From NCBI GenBank assembly GCA_910588795.1, contig CAJURI010000071.1:1-11619 (forward strand): DNA of 11,619 nt, given 5' to 3'. Both the position numbers and the translations under genes were made by a program. The stretch comes from an uncultured Duncaniella sp. (GTDB lineage Bacteria; Bacteroidota; Bacteroidia; Bacteroidales; Muribaculaceae). Below the pieces are notes generated by a model. The model was not told the DNA's origin. It saw only the letters and a list, made by a program, of their open reading frames with translations, and did no database searches. Position 1 is the first letter of the stretch. Each line of letters begins with the position of its first letter. Positions 1 to 7,127 of this stretch are shown piece after piece.

Positions 1-54
1 CCTATTTATATTAGCAAACAGCCGTTAAGTTTATTTAAGATGCGTCTGCCGTGA

Positions 55-1296
55 GAAATACCAAAAGAAGAGCTCACGCGCTGTCGCCGTCGTCGTATTG
101 CTGTTGCAGCAGCTATAATAACAGCTGCTGTTGTCGGAATAGCCATACTGTTTTCAAGTCTGTCTTCGAGCATAAGCCGAACTGACATCATATTGAGCGA
201 AGCAACTATTGGGACCATAGAGACGTCTATAAACAGTTCCGGAACTGTTGTGCCTGCGTTTGAGGAAATAATCACATCTCCGATCTCCACACGCATTGTG
301 GAGGTGTATTGCAATGCAGGTGACAGTGTCGGTGTCGGGACACCGCTCTTGCGTCTTGACCTTCAGAGTGCCGAAGCTGAGATGCGTAAGCTTGTAGACC
401 AGATGCGCATGAAGCGTGTTGAGCTTGACAAACAGGACACCAACTCCCGGACGTCGTTAAGTAATCTTGAGATGCAGATCAAGGTAAAGGAGATGGAAGT
501 GAACCGCCTTGAAGTAGAACTTGCCAATGAACGGTATCTCGATTCATTAGGGTCCGGAACCGGGGATAGGGTTCGTGAGGTGGAGCTTGCCTGCCTTACA
601 GGACAGCTCGCTCTTGAACAGATGCGCCGTCAGCTTGACGGTGAGCGTAGAATCGCTTTGGCTGACCGCCGTGTCAAGGAATTGGATATAAATATTTTCA
701 GTGGAAATATATCCGAGATGAAACGTACTCTCGATGATGCCCGCGTATGTGCCCCGCGAGGAGGGACTCTGACATATATCAATAACCAGATAGGGCAGAA
801 AGTCGCTGAGGGGGAGCGTATCGCCATTCTTTCGGATCTTAGTCATTTCAGGATAAAGGGGCAGGTTGCCGATTCCTATGCCGACAAGATATGTGAGGGA
901 GCTCGTGCTGTAATAAAGACCGGAAAAGATAAGTTTGAAGGCACGGTCATGAATGTCGAGCCACAGTCGCAGGAGGGTATGATAACGTTCTATGTGCGTA
1001 TTGACTCAGAGTACAACTCGCGTCTACGGTCAGGACTTAAAACCGACGTTTATGTCATGCACGATGTGATGGACGATGTGGTGCGTATAGCAAACGGTCC
1101 GTATTATCAGGGCCCCGGTGAATACAGACTGTTTGTATTGACTGCTGACGGCTCCAGTATCAAGAAGAGAATTGTATCGCTCGGCGATTGCAACTATGAG
1201 TATGTAGAGGTCCGTTCAGGCATTGAACCGGGAGAGCAGATCGTAGTTTCCGATATGAGTGATTATAAAACTAACAATATGTTGAAAATAAAATAA
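55..1296 (+). CDS. HlyD/MacA-like efflux periplasmic adaptor (start unresolved)
   Basis: Membrane-fusion subunit of a tripartite ABC efflux pump, bridging the inner-membrane permeases and the TolC-like channel in the periplasm. Coding character begins just after a TGA at 52-54: an Arg-rich stretch (codons about 88-96) is followed by an Ala/Ile/Val membrane helix (about 97-153), the usual N-terminal anchor. The only ATG/GTG/TTG start in frame after that TGA is TTG at 193, which would delete the anchor. Numbered from that TTG (367 aa), the first half-lipoyl motif is at about 34-56 (VEVYCNAGDSVGVGTPLLRL), a long charged coiled-coil hairpin at about 57-181, the second half-lipoyl motif at about 186-215, then beta-barrel and membrane-proximal domains to the end. 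The stop is 12 nt before the ATPase gene. Family assignment is secure. The true start is not: an ATG at 40 is in frame but cut off by the TGA, so a nonsense mutation, a sequencing error or a non-standard start are all open. Confidence 0.85.
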   Translation, partial: EIPKEELTRCRRRRIAVAAAIITAAVVGIAILFSSLSSSISRTDIILSEATIGTIETSINSSGTVVPAFEEIITSPISTRIVEVYCNAGDSVGVGTPLLRLDLQSAEAEMRKLVDQMRMKRVELDKQDTNSRTSLSNLEMQIKVKEMEVNRLEVELANERYLDSLGSGTGDRVREVELACLTGQLALEQMRRQLDGERRIALADRRVKELDINIFSGNISEMKRTLDDARVCAPRGGTLTYINNQIGQKVAEGERIAILSDLSHFRIKGQVADSYADKICEGARAVIKTGKDKFEGTVMNVEPQSQEGMITFYVRIDSEYNSRLRSGLKTDVYVMHDVMDDVVRIANGPYYQGPGEYRLFVLTADGSSIKKRIVSLGDCNYEYVEVRSGIEPGEQIVVSDMSDYKTNNMLKIK

Positions 1297-1308
1297 ATAC
1301 ATTGCAAT

Positions 1309-1983
1309 ATGTCAATCATTACTTTAAACGGTGTCACTAAAGTATACCGTACCAATGAAATCGAGACTGTCGCTCTTGACAATGTCAATCTCAGTGTGTC
1401 GAAAGGTGAGTTTCTTAGTGTTATGGGACCTTCGGGTTGTGGAAAGTCAACTCTTCTGAACATAATAGGATTGCTTGACAATCCCACTGAAGGATCTCTG
1501 GAGATATGTGGTACACGTTTTTCGGGCATGGGTGACAAGGCTATGTCGGAATTCCGAAACCGCAACCTTGGATTTGTGTTCCAGAGTTTTCATCTTATCA
1601 ACTCTCTCAATGTTATGGACAATGTGGAATTGCCACTCATTTACCGCAAGGATCTTGGAGGAATAAATGTGCGCGACCGTGTTCGGGAGGTGCTTGACAG
1701 GGTAGGACTGAGCCACCGTATGAGGCACATGCCGTCTCAGCTCTCGGGCGGACAGTGTCAGCGTGTAGCGATCGCCAGAGCCATTGTCGGTGATCCGGAG
1801 ATAATTCTTGCCGACGAGCCTACCGGCAACCTCGACTCAAAAATGGGAACCGAGGTGATGGATATACTTCACAGTTTAAATAAAGATGAAGGCCGCACCA
1901 TTGTTATGGTCACCCATAATGAAGAACAGGCACGCAAGACAGACAGGATTGTTCGCTTCTTTGACGGCCGTCAGGTGTTTTGA
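1309..1983 (+). CDS. MacB/LolD-type ABC transporter ATP-binding protein
   Basis: Cytoplasmic ATPase that powers the two adjacent FtsX-type permeases. It is 224 aa, the normal length for a free-standing LolD/MacB-type nucleotide-binding domain. All catalytic motifs are visible: Walker A GPSGCGKST at 40-48, Q-loop Gln92 in FVFQSF, ABC signature LSGGQ at 145-149 followed by CQRVAIARA, Walker B IILADEPT at 165-172 with Glu170 as catalytic base, D-loop NLDS, and H-loop His203 in VTH. Cys150 replaces the Gln usual after LSGGQ; this position is not catalytic. The ATG at 1309 lies 12 nt after the adaptor stop without a clear Shine-Dalgarno sequence, so translation probably follows that of the adaptor. 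LolD and FtsE are close relatives, but the adaptor, paired permeases and TolC around it favour an efflux ATPase. Confidence 0.93.
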   Translation: MSIITLNGVTKVYRTNEIETVALDNVNLSVSKGEFLSVMGPSGCGKSTLLNIIGLLDNPTEGSLEICGTRFSGMGDKAMSEFRNRNLGFVFQSFHLINSLNVMDNVELPLIYRKDLGGINVRDRVREVLDRVGLSHRMRHMPSQLSGGQCQRVAIARAIVGDPEIILADEPTGNLDSKMGTEVMDILHSLNKDEGRTIVMVTHNEEQARKTDRIVRFFDGRQVF

Positions 1984-2021
1984 ACCAGATAGGACAGTAG
2001 AATCTTAATCAGAGCAACCAT

Positions 2022-3299
2022 ATGAAAATAAATATAAAAGAGATATATTACAACTTGAGAAAGCAACCAGTAGTGAGTGTAGTGTCAATCATAGGCACGG
2101 CTCTTGCCATATTCCTCGTCATGGTTACAGTTGTGCTTTCGGAAGTGAAGACAGCCGATATAGCACCGGAGGTTAATCGGTCTCGTTCACTTGATTATAA
2201 TAAAATGTGGACTCAAAAGATTACTGATGAGTACTCAAATAGAGAAGGGTGCATGAGCTATCAGTCATACAGGGCCATCTTTTCGTCAATGACTGTTCCG
2301 GAGGCAATGACCGCTTATGTGATACAAGGTGTTGAATCTGTAGCCAGTGAGCATGGCGGCCATAATGTGGGAATATCTTTACGTCAGGTTGATGACATGT
2401 ACTGGAAAATCTTTGAATTTGATTTTATAACGGGTCATCCGTTTGATAAAGCGGCATTCGATGCCGGAATGCAAGTTGCGGTAATAACAGAGAATACTGC
2501 CAGAGCTATTTTCGGAGATATCAATGTGGTTGGGCGTGAATTTTCGTTGGATCATACGCCTTACAGAGTGACAGGTGTGATAAAGGACGTGTCGCCGCTC
2601 ACTTTCCGCACATATGGGAATGTTTTTGTGCCGTTCACTGCAACCGATCTGGGTAAATCGAATTGGGGCAAAGGTATTATGGGACCGCTTGTTGTGACTG
2701 TATTGGCAAAAAGTAAAGATGATTTCAATAAAATAAGGGCAGAATACAGTTCTAATATTGCACGCTATAATAAGGAACTTGAACCTACAGGATGGAAGCT
2801 AAAGATAGAAGATGACATTCATAAGAATGGATATGAAGAAGGTAATATGGGAAATGATGATAATTCAGCTCGTTACCGACGTTGGGTTGTCTATGCGATA
2901 TTGCTCCTTGTGCCAGCAATTAATATCAGCAGTATGACAGAGAGCCGGCTACGTAGGCGAGCAAGCGAAATAGGTGTGCGCAGGGCATTCGGTTGTACAC
3001 GTATGGAGATTATGTTCATGGTTCTGGCTGAGAACCTTGTTATCACGCTTTTTGCCGGCACAATAGGATGGATGCTGAGCGTGGTGTTTGCTCTTATTTC
3101 TCAGGATTTCCTGTTTGATATAACTACATCAGGAACTGTGGATGCTGTCCCTGTTGATGTGTCGTCACTGATGCATTGGTCCACTTTCTTCTATGCGTTG
3201 TTATTCTGCTTTATCCTCAATTTATTAAGTAGCGGTATTCCTGCTTACCGTGCATCTCGCTTAAATATTGTCAATGCAATTTCCGGACTAAGAAAATAA
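2022..3299 (+). CDS. FtsX/MacB-like ABC transporter permease, first of pair
   Basis: Inner-membrane subunit of the efflux pump, 425 aa. The architecture is that of the MacB family: one N-terminal membrane helix (about 17-39), a large periplasmic domain (about 40-285, MacB_PCD type), then three C-terminal helices (about 288-305, 329-358 and 386-405). Family landmarks are the cytoplasmic coupling segment SEIGVRRAFGCTRMEI (about 315-330) between helices 2 and 3, and the C-terminal PAYRASRLNIVNAI (about 407-420). It lacks the ATPase domain fused in E. coli MacB; that role falls to the preceding gene. The start lies 38 nt after the ATPase stop and the stop is 5 nt before the second permease. Its DNA is visibly richer in A+T than the ATPase gene, which may reflect faster divergence of the periplasmic domain. 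Substrate unknown. Confidence 0.9.
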   Translation: MKINIKEIYYNLRKQPVVSVVSIIGTALAIFLVMVTVVLSEVKTADIAPEVNRSRSLDYNKMWTQKITDEYSNREGCMSYQSYRAIFSSMTVPEAMTAYVIQGVESVASEHGGHNVGISLRQVDDMYWKIFEFDFITGHPFDKAAFDAGMQVAVITENTARAIFGDINVVGREFSLDHTPYRVTGVIKDVSPLTFRTYGNVFVPFTATDLGKSNWGKGIMGPLVVTVLAKSKDDFNKIRAEYSSNIARYNKELEPTGWKLKIEDDIHKNGYEEGNMGNDDNSARYRRWVVYAILLLVPAINISSMTESRLRRRASEIGVRRAFGCTRMEIMFMVLAENLVITLFAGTIGWMLSVVFALISQDFLFDITTSGTVDAVPVDVSSLMHWSTFFYALLFCFILNLLSSGIPAYRASRLNIVNAISGLRK

Positions 3300-3304
3300 A
3301 AATT

Positions 3305-4528
3305 ATGAATAGAAAACTGATATCCCAGACTCTCAATGAATGGCGCGCCAATCTGTGGCTTGCCGTAGAGCTTCTTATTGTTAGTGTCATTGTATGGTAT
3401 GCTATTGACTTCTGTTATGTGAAAATTCTTGATTATTCATCTCCTTTAGGATTTGAGATTGATCATACTTATAAGATAAAAGTTGATGAAATCAGTGAGA
3501 ATAGTCCGGAATATGTGGATCGTGATTCTGAAGGATATATTGCCGATAAACTTGAGCTTATCGACCGTATACGTCATCGCCCGGATGTGGAATGCGCATC
3601 ATGGAGCAATTTTGCTCATCCGTATAATTACAATGTTAGTTGTCATCAGTATCATGTCGATACGATTAAGACTCAAGGGAATGTCAGACGTAAGGCAGAC
3701 CCTGATTTCTTCAAGGTGTTTCGTATTCGTGGTATCAATGGGGAGACCTCCGATGAGCTCGCAGCAATGTTTCGCGAGCGTGGGGTTGTCATCTCATCCA
3801 ATCTTTTTGACGATGCCATTGATGCGCGTACTCTTATCGGGGATTCGATCTATAGTCATAGCGACAGGGCTATTGCTGTAGGTGCGGTGATATCTCCTAT
3901 GAAAATGTCAGAATATTCGTTACGTATTTATGGTTGCAAAACTGTGATTGAGAGTGATAAGATAGAGAGAATGAATGATCTGTGTGTACGCATTCATGCC
4001 AATATGGATAATGATTTTATTGGGAAATTTATGGCTGATGCCGACAGGCATTACCGTGTGGGTAATCTTTATATTGGCTCGGTGACATCGTTTGACTCAT
4101 TGCGGGATTTTTTCAATAGTGAGTCTGAAAGGGAAGTGATCCTGATGGTTACGGCTGTTGTATTTTTGCTGGTTAATATCTTTCTCGGACTTTTTGGAAC
4201 ATTCTGGTTCCGCACACAGCAGCGTGTCAGTGAGATCGCAATCCGGAAGGTCAATGGTGCCACATACTCTGACATATTCCGTCGTTTCATTGGTGAAGGG
4301 ATAGTGATACTTTCGATTGTGACCCCTATTGCATTAGGTATGGATGCAGCCCTGGTAAGTCACGAACTCAATGAGATGTACGAAGATAATTTCTTTTCCT
4401 GGGGACGGTTCTTGATCTGTGCCGCAATTACATATCTGCTCCTTGCGGTCATGATTGTGCTCGGTATAATGGTCCCGGCATTGAGAGCTATGAGACTTCA
4501 ACCGGCTATCGCATTGCATGATGAGTGA
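3305..4528 (+). CDS. FtsX/MacB-like ABC transporter permease, second of pair
   Basis: Second permease of 407 aa, with the same plan as its neighbour but strongly diverged: N-terminal helix about 17-36, periplasmic domain about 40-275, and C-terminal helices about 277-299, 329-350 and 367-391. The coupling segment SEIAIRKVNGATYSDIF (about 309-325) and the closing PALRAMRLQPAIALHDE are typical of FtsX-like permeases in Bacteroidota. Two unlike permeases with one ATPase gene suggest a heterodimer bound to two copies of the ATPase; this is inference from gene order and family knowledge. The gene begins 5 nt after the first permease and its last 11 nt overlap the TolC-like gene, so translational coupling is likely. 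Like its partner it is A+T-rich compared with the rest of the operon. Confidence 0.88.
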   Translation: MNRKLISQTLNEWRANLWLAVELLIVSVIVWYAIDFCYVKILDYSSPLGFEIDHTYKIKVDEISENSPEYVDRDSEGYIADKLELIDRIRHRPDVECASWSNFAHPYNYNVSCHQYHVDTIKTQGNVRRKADPDFFKVFRIRGINGETSDELAAMFRERGVVISSNLFDDAIDARTLIGDSIYSHSDRAIAVGAVISPMKMSEYSLRIYGCKTVIESDKIERMNDLCVRIHANMDNDFIGKFMADADRHYRVGNLYIGSVTSFDSLRDFFNSESEREVILMVTAVVFLLVNIFLGLFGTFWFRTQQRVSEIAIRKVNGATYSDIFRRFIGEGIVILSIVTPIALGMDAALVSHELNEMYEDNFFSWGRFLICAAITYLLLAVMIVLGIMVPALRAMRLQPAIALHDE

Positions 4529-5999
4529 TATGAGAAGGGCTATATCTATGCTACTTGTGCTTTTGGGGGTAGCGATCCCTCCTCTGAGAGCTCAATCGGT
4601 GCGCGCTATCACGCTTGACGAGGCTATAATCCTTGCACGCACAGGGAGTGTTGACGCTGCGGTGGCTCTTAATCAGCTAAAGACTGCGTATTGGGAGTAC
4701 CGTACATTCCGTGCCGACTTGCTTCCGGAGGTAAACCTCGATGCAACTCTCCCATCTTATCGCAAGAGTTATAACGCTTACCAGCAGTCAGACGGCTCAT
4801 ATACTTTCGTGCGCAACAATTATCTGCAGCTCAACGGTGAATTGTCTGTCTCTCAGAATATATGGCTGACGGGCGGAAAACTGTCGCTTAACACTTCTCT
4901 CGATTTCATGCGTCAGCTTTCCTCTCCACGTTCGTCACGATACATGTCCATACCCATAGCGTTGACTTTGAGCCAACCGGTGTTCGGCACAAATCATGTG
5001 CGCTGGAACCGTCGTATAGCCCCTGTGCGATATGCCGAGGCGCGTGCCCGTTTCATCTCCGAGACAGAACAGGTGGCAATGACCGCGATCACTCATTATT
5101 TCAATCTGCTCATGGCCCGTGAACAGGTTAAGATCGCTGAACAGAATCTTGCTAATTCCGAAAAACTGTATGAAGTGGCCATAGCCAAACGCGGGATGGG
5201 GAAAATAAGCGAGAATGATCTTCTGCAGCTCGAACTCAATGTGCTCGATGCGCGGTCGGATCTAACGTCCAAAAGCAGCGATATGAAGAACTGTATGTTT
5301 CGGCTTCGCTCTTTCCTTGGATTAAGCGATGATGTTGAGATCGAACCGGTGGTGCCCGGTGATATTCCCGGGGGCAAAGTCATATATGCCGATATCCTTG
5401 ACAGGGCCCTTGTCAATAATGCTTTTTCCAGGAACATACGTCGACGGCAACTTGAAGCGGACTATGAAGTGGCCAAGGCTCGGGGCAATATGAGGGAGAT
5501 TACTCTTTATGCTCAGATCGGTTTTACCGGCACATCTGATGCGCTGCAAGGAGCTTACAATCCTTTAAAAGACAATCAGGTGGTTCAACTCGGGCTCAAA
5601 GTGCCGCTTCTTGACTGGGGCAAGCGTCGTGGCAAGGTGAAGTTGGCACAAAGCAACCGCGATGTGGTGGAGAGCCGGCTCAGGCAGGAGCGTCTCGATT
5701 TCAGTCAGGATATATTTGTGCTGGTGGAGCGGTTTAACAATCAGCGGGAACAGGTGGCGATAGCCGCAAAAGCCGATGAGATAGCGGCCAGGCGATATTT
5801 TACAAACGTAGAGACATTCATGATAGGGAAGTTGTCTACACTTGACCTTAATGATTCGCAGATCAAAACCGATGAGGCTCGTAGACATTATATCAATCAG
5901 TTGTTCCAGTACTGGTATTACTATTATCAGCTTCGGAGCATTACTCTTACTGATCCGGGCACAGGCAGGCTTATCACGGTAGATATGGACAAGCTTTAG
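4518..5999 (+). CDS. TolC-family outer-membrane efflux protein
   Basis: Outer-membrane exit channel of the pump, 493 aa. A Sec signal peptide is evident: RR at 6-7, hydrophobic core about 11-20, and likely cleavage after LRA at about residue 25. No lipobox cysteine is present, so it is probably not a lipoprotein. The two TolC-type repeats are visible: beta-strand segments with NLDATLP (about 73-79) and IPIALTLSQPVFG (about 145-157), helical hairpin around KISENDLLQLELNVLDARSD (about 229-248), and in the second half LGLKVPLLDWGKRRGKV (about 358-374), a hallmark of the family, followed by long helices rich in Gln, Glu and Arg. ATGs at 4518, 4521 and 4530 are all in frame; any of them keeps the signal peptide. 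The start overlaps the second permease by 11 nt, and this is the last gene of the operon. Confidence 0.93.
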   Translation: MMSDMRRAISMLLVLLGVAIPPLRAQSVRAITLDEAIILARTGSVDAAVALNQLKTAYWEYRTFRADLLPEVNLDATLPSYRKSYNAYQQSDGSYTFVRNNYLQLNGELSVSQNIWLTGGKLSLNTSLDFMRQLSSPRSSRYMSIPIALTLSQPVFGTNHVRWNRRIAPVRYAEARARFISETEQVAMTAITHYFNLLMAREQVKIAEQNLANSEKLYEVAIAKRGMGKISENDLLQLELNVLDARSDLTSKSSDMKNCMFRLRSFLGLSDDVEIEPVVPGDIPGGKVIYADILDRALVNNAFSRNIRRRQLEADYEVAKARGNMREITLYAQIGFTGTSDALQGAYNPLKDNQVVQLGLKVPLLDWGKRRGKVKLAQSNRDVVESRLRQERLDFSQDIFVLVERFNNQREQVAIAAKADEIAARRYFTNVETFMIGKLSTLDLNDSQIKTDEARRHYINQLFQYWYYYYQLRSITLTDPGTGRLITVDMDKL

Positions 6000-6034
6000 A
6001 AATAGTCGACAGGCAAAAACTCTATGCGCTATTT

Positions 6035-6066
6035 TTTGCATAACGCGGCGGTTTTTTATAATTTTG
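6035..6066 (+). promoter_or_regulatory. Bacteroides-type promoter before the alpha/beta hydrolase
   Basis: A TTTG at 6035-6038 is followed after 20 nt by TAATTTTG at 6059-6066. This matches the Bacteroides primary-sigma consensus of TTTG, about 19-20 nt, then TAnnTTTG. It falls in the only gap between the TolC-like gene and the hydrolase and suggests the hydrolase starts a new transcript. The predicted start site (about 6070-6075) is almost on top of the ATG at 6076. Predicted from sequence only. Confidence 0.5.
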
Positions 6067-6075
6067 TTGTCGATT

Positions 6076-6897
6076 ATGGAAAAGGACATTACAATACGTT
6101 CGCTGCGCTTCCATTATACCGACAACCGACCTTCCGGATCTGCTGTAAAAGCTGAAGTTACTGCTGGCGGTGCCTGGGAGCCTGTCATCATCCTTATGCA
6201 CGGATGGGGATGTGACCATACCACTGTGGCGTCCATAGAAAATGTGGCTCTTCAGTCGGGATATCGTGTCGTAAATGTGGACTTTCAAGGGTTTGGAAAG
6301 TCAGAGGAGCCTCATGATGTATGGGGCGTCGAGGACTACACATCCGCCATGGAGGAGTTCATCGACACTCTCGGCATCAGGAATCCGGTAATGCTGGGCC
6401 ACTCGTTCGGAGGCCGGGTGGGCATTCTGTATGCCTCACGTCATCCCGAGGTTAAGGCTCTGATACTTGTGGATGCGGCCGGAATCAAGCCTAAACGCTC
6501 GTTCAGATATTACTGTAAGGTATATACATTTAAGGCGGTCAAACGGCTTATGTACCTTATTTATGGCCGCAAAAAAGCTGAAGAGAGGCTTGACGTGCGC
6601 AGAGCCAAAGCCGGTTCGAGCGACTATGCGTCGGCATCACCTATGATGCGGCGTATACTTTCGAGGGTGGTCAATGAAGATCTCACTGACCGCCTTCCGC
6701 TTGTTAAGGCTTCCACTCTCCTTGTATGGGGGGAGAATGACACTGCCACACCTCTGAAGGATGCGCAAGTCATGGAGCGTATGATACCCGATGCCGGGCT
6801 TGTATCATTCCCCGGATGCGGCCATTACAGCTTCCTTGACAATCCTGTCCAATTCGCTGCAGTCCTCAGAAGTTTCCTTGGAGAGATTGCGAAATAA
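6076..6897 (+). CDS. alpha/beta-fold hydrolase
   Basis: A cytoplasmic alpha/beta hydrolase of 273 aa (no signal peptide) and unknown substrate. The fold's landmarks are all present: oxyanion-hole motif HGWG at 42-45, the strand and turn VVNVDFQGFGKSEEP (about 65-79), nucleophile elbow GHSFGG with Ser110, a cap region rich in Arg/Lys (about 138-205), acid Asp222 in WGENDTATP, and His250 in GCGHYSFLD. This is a complete Ser-Asp-His triad. ATG 6076 is preferred over an upstream in-frame TTG at 6064 because that TTG lies inside the predicted -7 promoter element, and nothing recognisable is gained by it. It sits 230 nt upstream of the Mur ligase on the same strand. The context suggests a role with cell-wall precursors, for example hydrolysing an ester, thioester or amide linked to the dipeptide chemistry of the next two genes, but this is inference only. 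Confidence 0.88.
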   Translation: MEKDITIRSLRFHYTDNRPSGSAVKAEVTAGGAWEPVIILMHGWGCDHTTVASIENVALQSGYRVVNVDFQGFGKSEEPHDVWGVEDYTSAMEEFIDTLGIRNPVMLGHSFGGRVGILYASRHPEVKALILVDAAGIKPKRSFRYYCKVYTFKAVKRLMYLIYGRKKAEERLDVRRAKAGSSDYASASPMMRRILSRVVNEDLTDRLPLVKASTLLVWGENDTATPLKDAQVMERMIPDAGLVSFPGCGHYSFLDNPVQFAAVLRSFLGEIAK

Positions 6898-6957
6898 TAT
6901 AGATATTTTAAGTCATAAGTAACTCGCATAAATTAGCTGATACATAATTATGAAGTA

Positions 6958-7036
6958 TTTTCGAGTGATTTTCGGGATGGAGCGAAGGAGTGTAGCGAGC
7001 TACACGACTGAGCTACAGCGCGAAAATCGCCGAAAA
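6958..7036. repeat. Nested inverted-repeat core of the hydrolase/Mur ligase intergenic region
   Basis: The outer stem is formed by TTTTCG (6958-6963) with CGAAAA (7031-7036), continued by GATTTTCG (6967-6974) with CGAAAATC (7021-7028): 14 base pairs broken only by a 3/2-nt internal loop. Inside it is a perfect 6-bp hairpin, GTGTAG-CGAG-CTACAC (6990-7005), and a direct repeat of GAGCTACA (6997-7004 and 7010-7017) that offers a second partner for the same TGTAGC. The G+C content and symmetry differ sharply from the A+T-rich flanks. It does not encode a plausible protein. It could be a dispersed intergenic repeat, an RNA structure or a cruciform; the sequence alone does not choose. Confidence 0.6.
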
Positions 7037-7054
7037 GACGAATAAGGATGTGTC

Positions 7055-7067
7055 AGCCCGAAGGGTT
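7055..7067. repeat. Small hairpin AGCCC-GAA-GGGTT downstream of the repeat core
   Basis: CCC (7057-7059) and GGG (7063-7065) close a GAA triloop, extended by a G-T and an A-T pair to a 5-bp stem. It ends next to a GTTACTT (7065-7071) that recurs at 7104-7110. It is not followed by a clean T-run (TTGAAATTATTTTAATT), so a terminator role is weak. The rest of the gap, 7071-7116, is A+T-rich without recognisable elements. Confidence 0.35.
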
Positions 7068-7116
7068 ACTTGAAATTATTTTAATTATAACTAATTTATA
7101 AGAGTTACTTAAGCAT

Positions 7117-7121
7117 AAGGA
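7117..7121 (+). promoter_or_regulatory. Shine-Dalgarno-like AAGGA before the Mur ligase
   Basis: AAGGA ends 6 nt before the ATG at 7128. It is the clearest ribosome-binding site in a window where most genes have none, and it supports that ATG as the start, including the N-terminal membrane domain. Confidence 0.55.
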
Positions 7122-7127
7122 AAAGTC

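Larger units (their letters stand above)
6916..7111. repeat. Possible MITE-like unit with 10-bp terminal inverted repeats
   Basis: TAAGTAACTC at 6916-6925 is exactly inverted at 7102-7111 (GAGTTACTTA). Read as 8-bp inverted ends bordered by TA on each side, this resembles a small non-autonomous element with a TA target duplication. The stretch encloses the structured core described separately. No transposase is encoded nearby, and the flanking bases beyond TA show no further duplication. A chance match between two A+T-rich ends is possible. Confidence 0.35.

Noticed and set aside
107..130. Hairpin CAGCAGCT-N8-AGCTGCTG near the adaptor 5' end
   Set aside because: It is explained by Ala-rich codons (GCA GCA GCT ... 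GCT GCT) of the membrane helix; no other sign of regulation.
3483..3881. 132-codon + strand frame inside the second permease
   Set aside because: Out-of-frame shadow; the permease frame covers it completely with family-typical sequence.
6020..6057. Terminator after the TolC-like gene (TATGC ... GCATA followed by a T-run)
   Set aside because: Only a 5-bp stem with a 10-nt loop, and the T-run lies 11 nt further on; the promoter reading of this stretch is stronger.
6064..6075. TTG start for the alpha/beta hydrolase, giving four extra residues
   Set aside because: The TTG lies within the TAATTTTG promoter element, and ATG 6076 gives a normal start for the family.
5565..6089. 174-codon open frame on the - strand opposite the TolC-like gene
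   Set aside because: Antisense shadow of a well-supported gene, with no recognisable domain; the same applies to the - strand frames at 8177-8632 and 10604-11011.
7007..7017. tRNA D-arm-like TGTAGCTCAGT on the - strand within the intergenic repeat
   Set aside because: The D-stem partner GAGC is missing (GCTC recurs instead), and no T-loop, anticodon arm or acceptor stem could be assembled around it.
7048..7101. Small ORF ATG TGT CAG ... TAA of 17 codons in the intergenic region
   Set aside because: It overlaps the CCC-GAA-GGG hairpin, has no properly spaced ribosome site, and its second half is A+T-rich low-complexity sequence.
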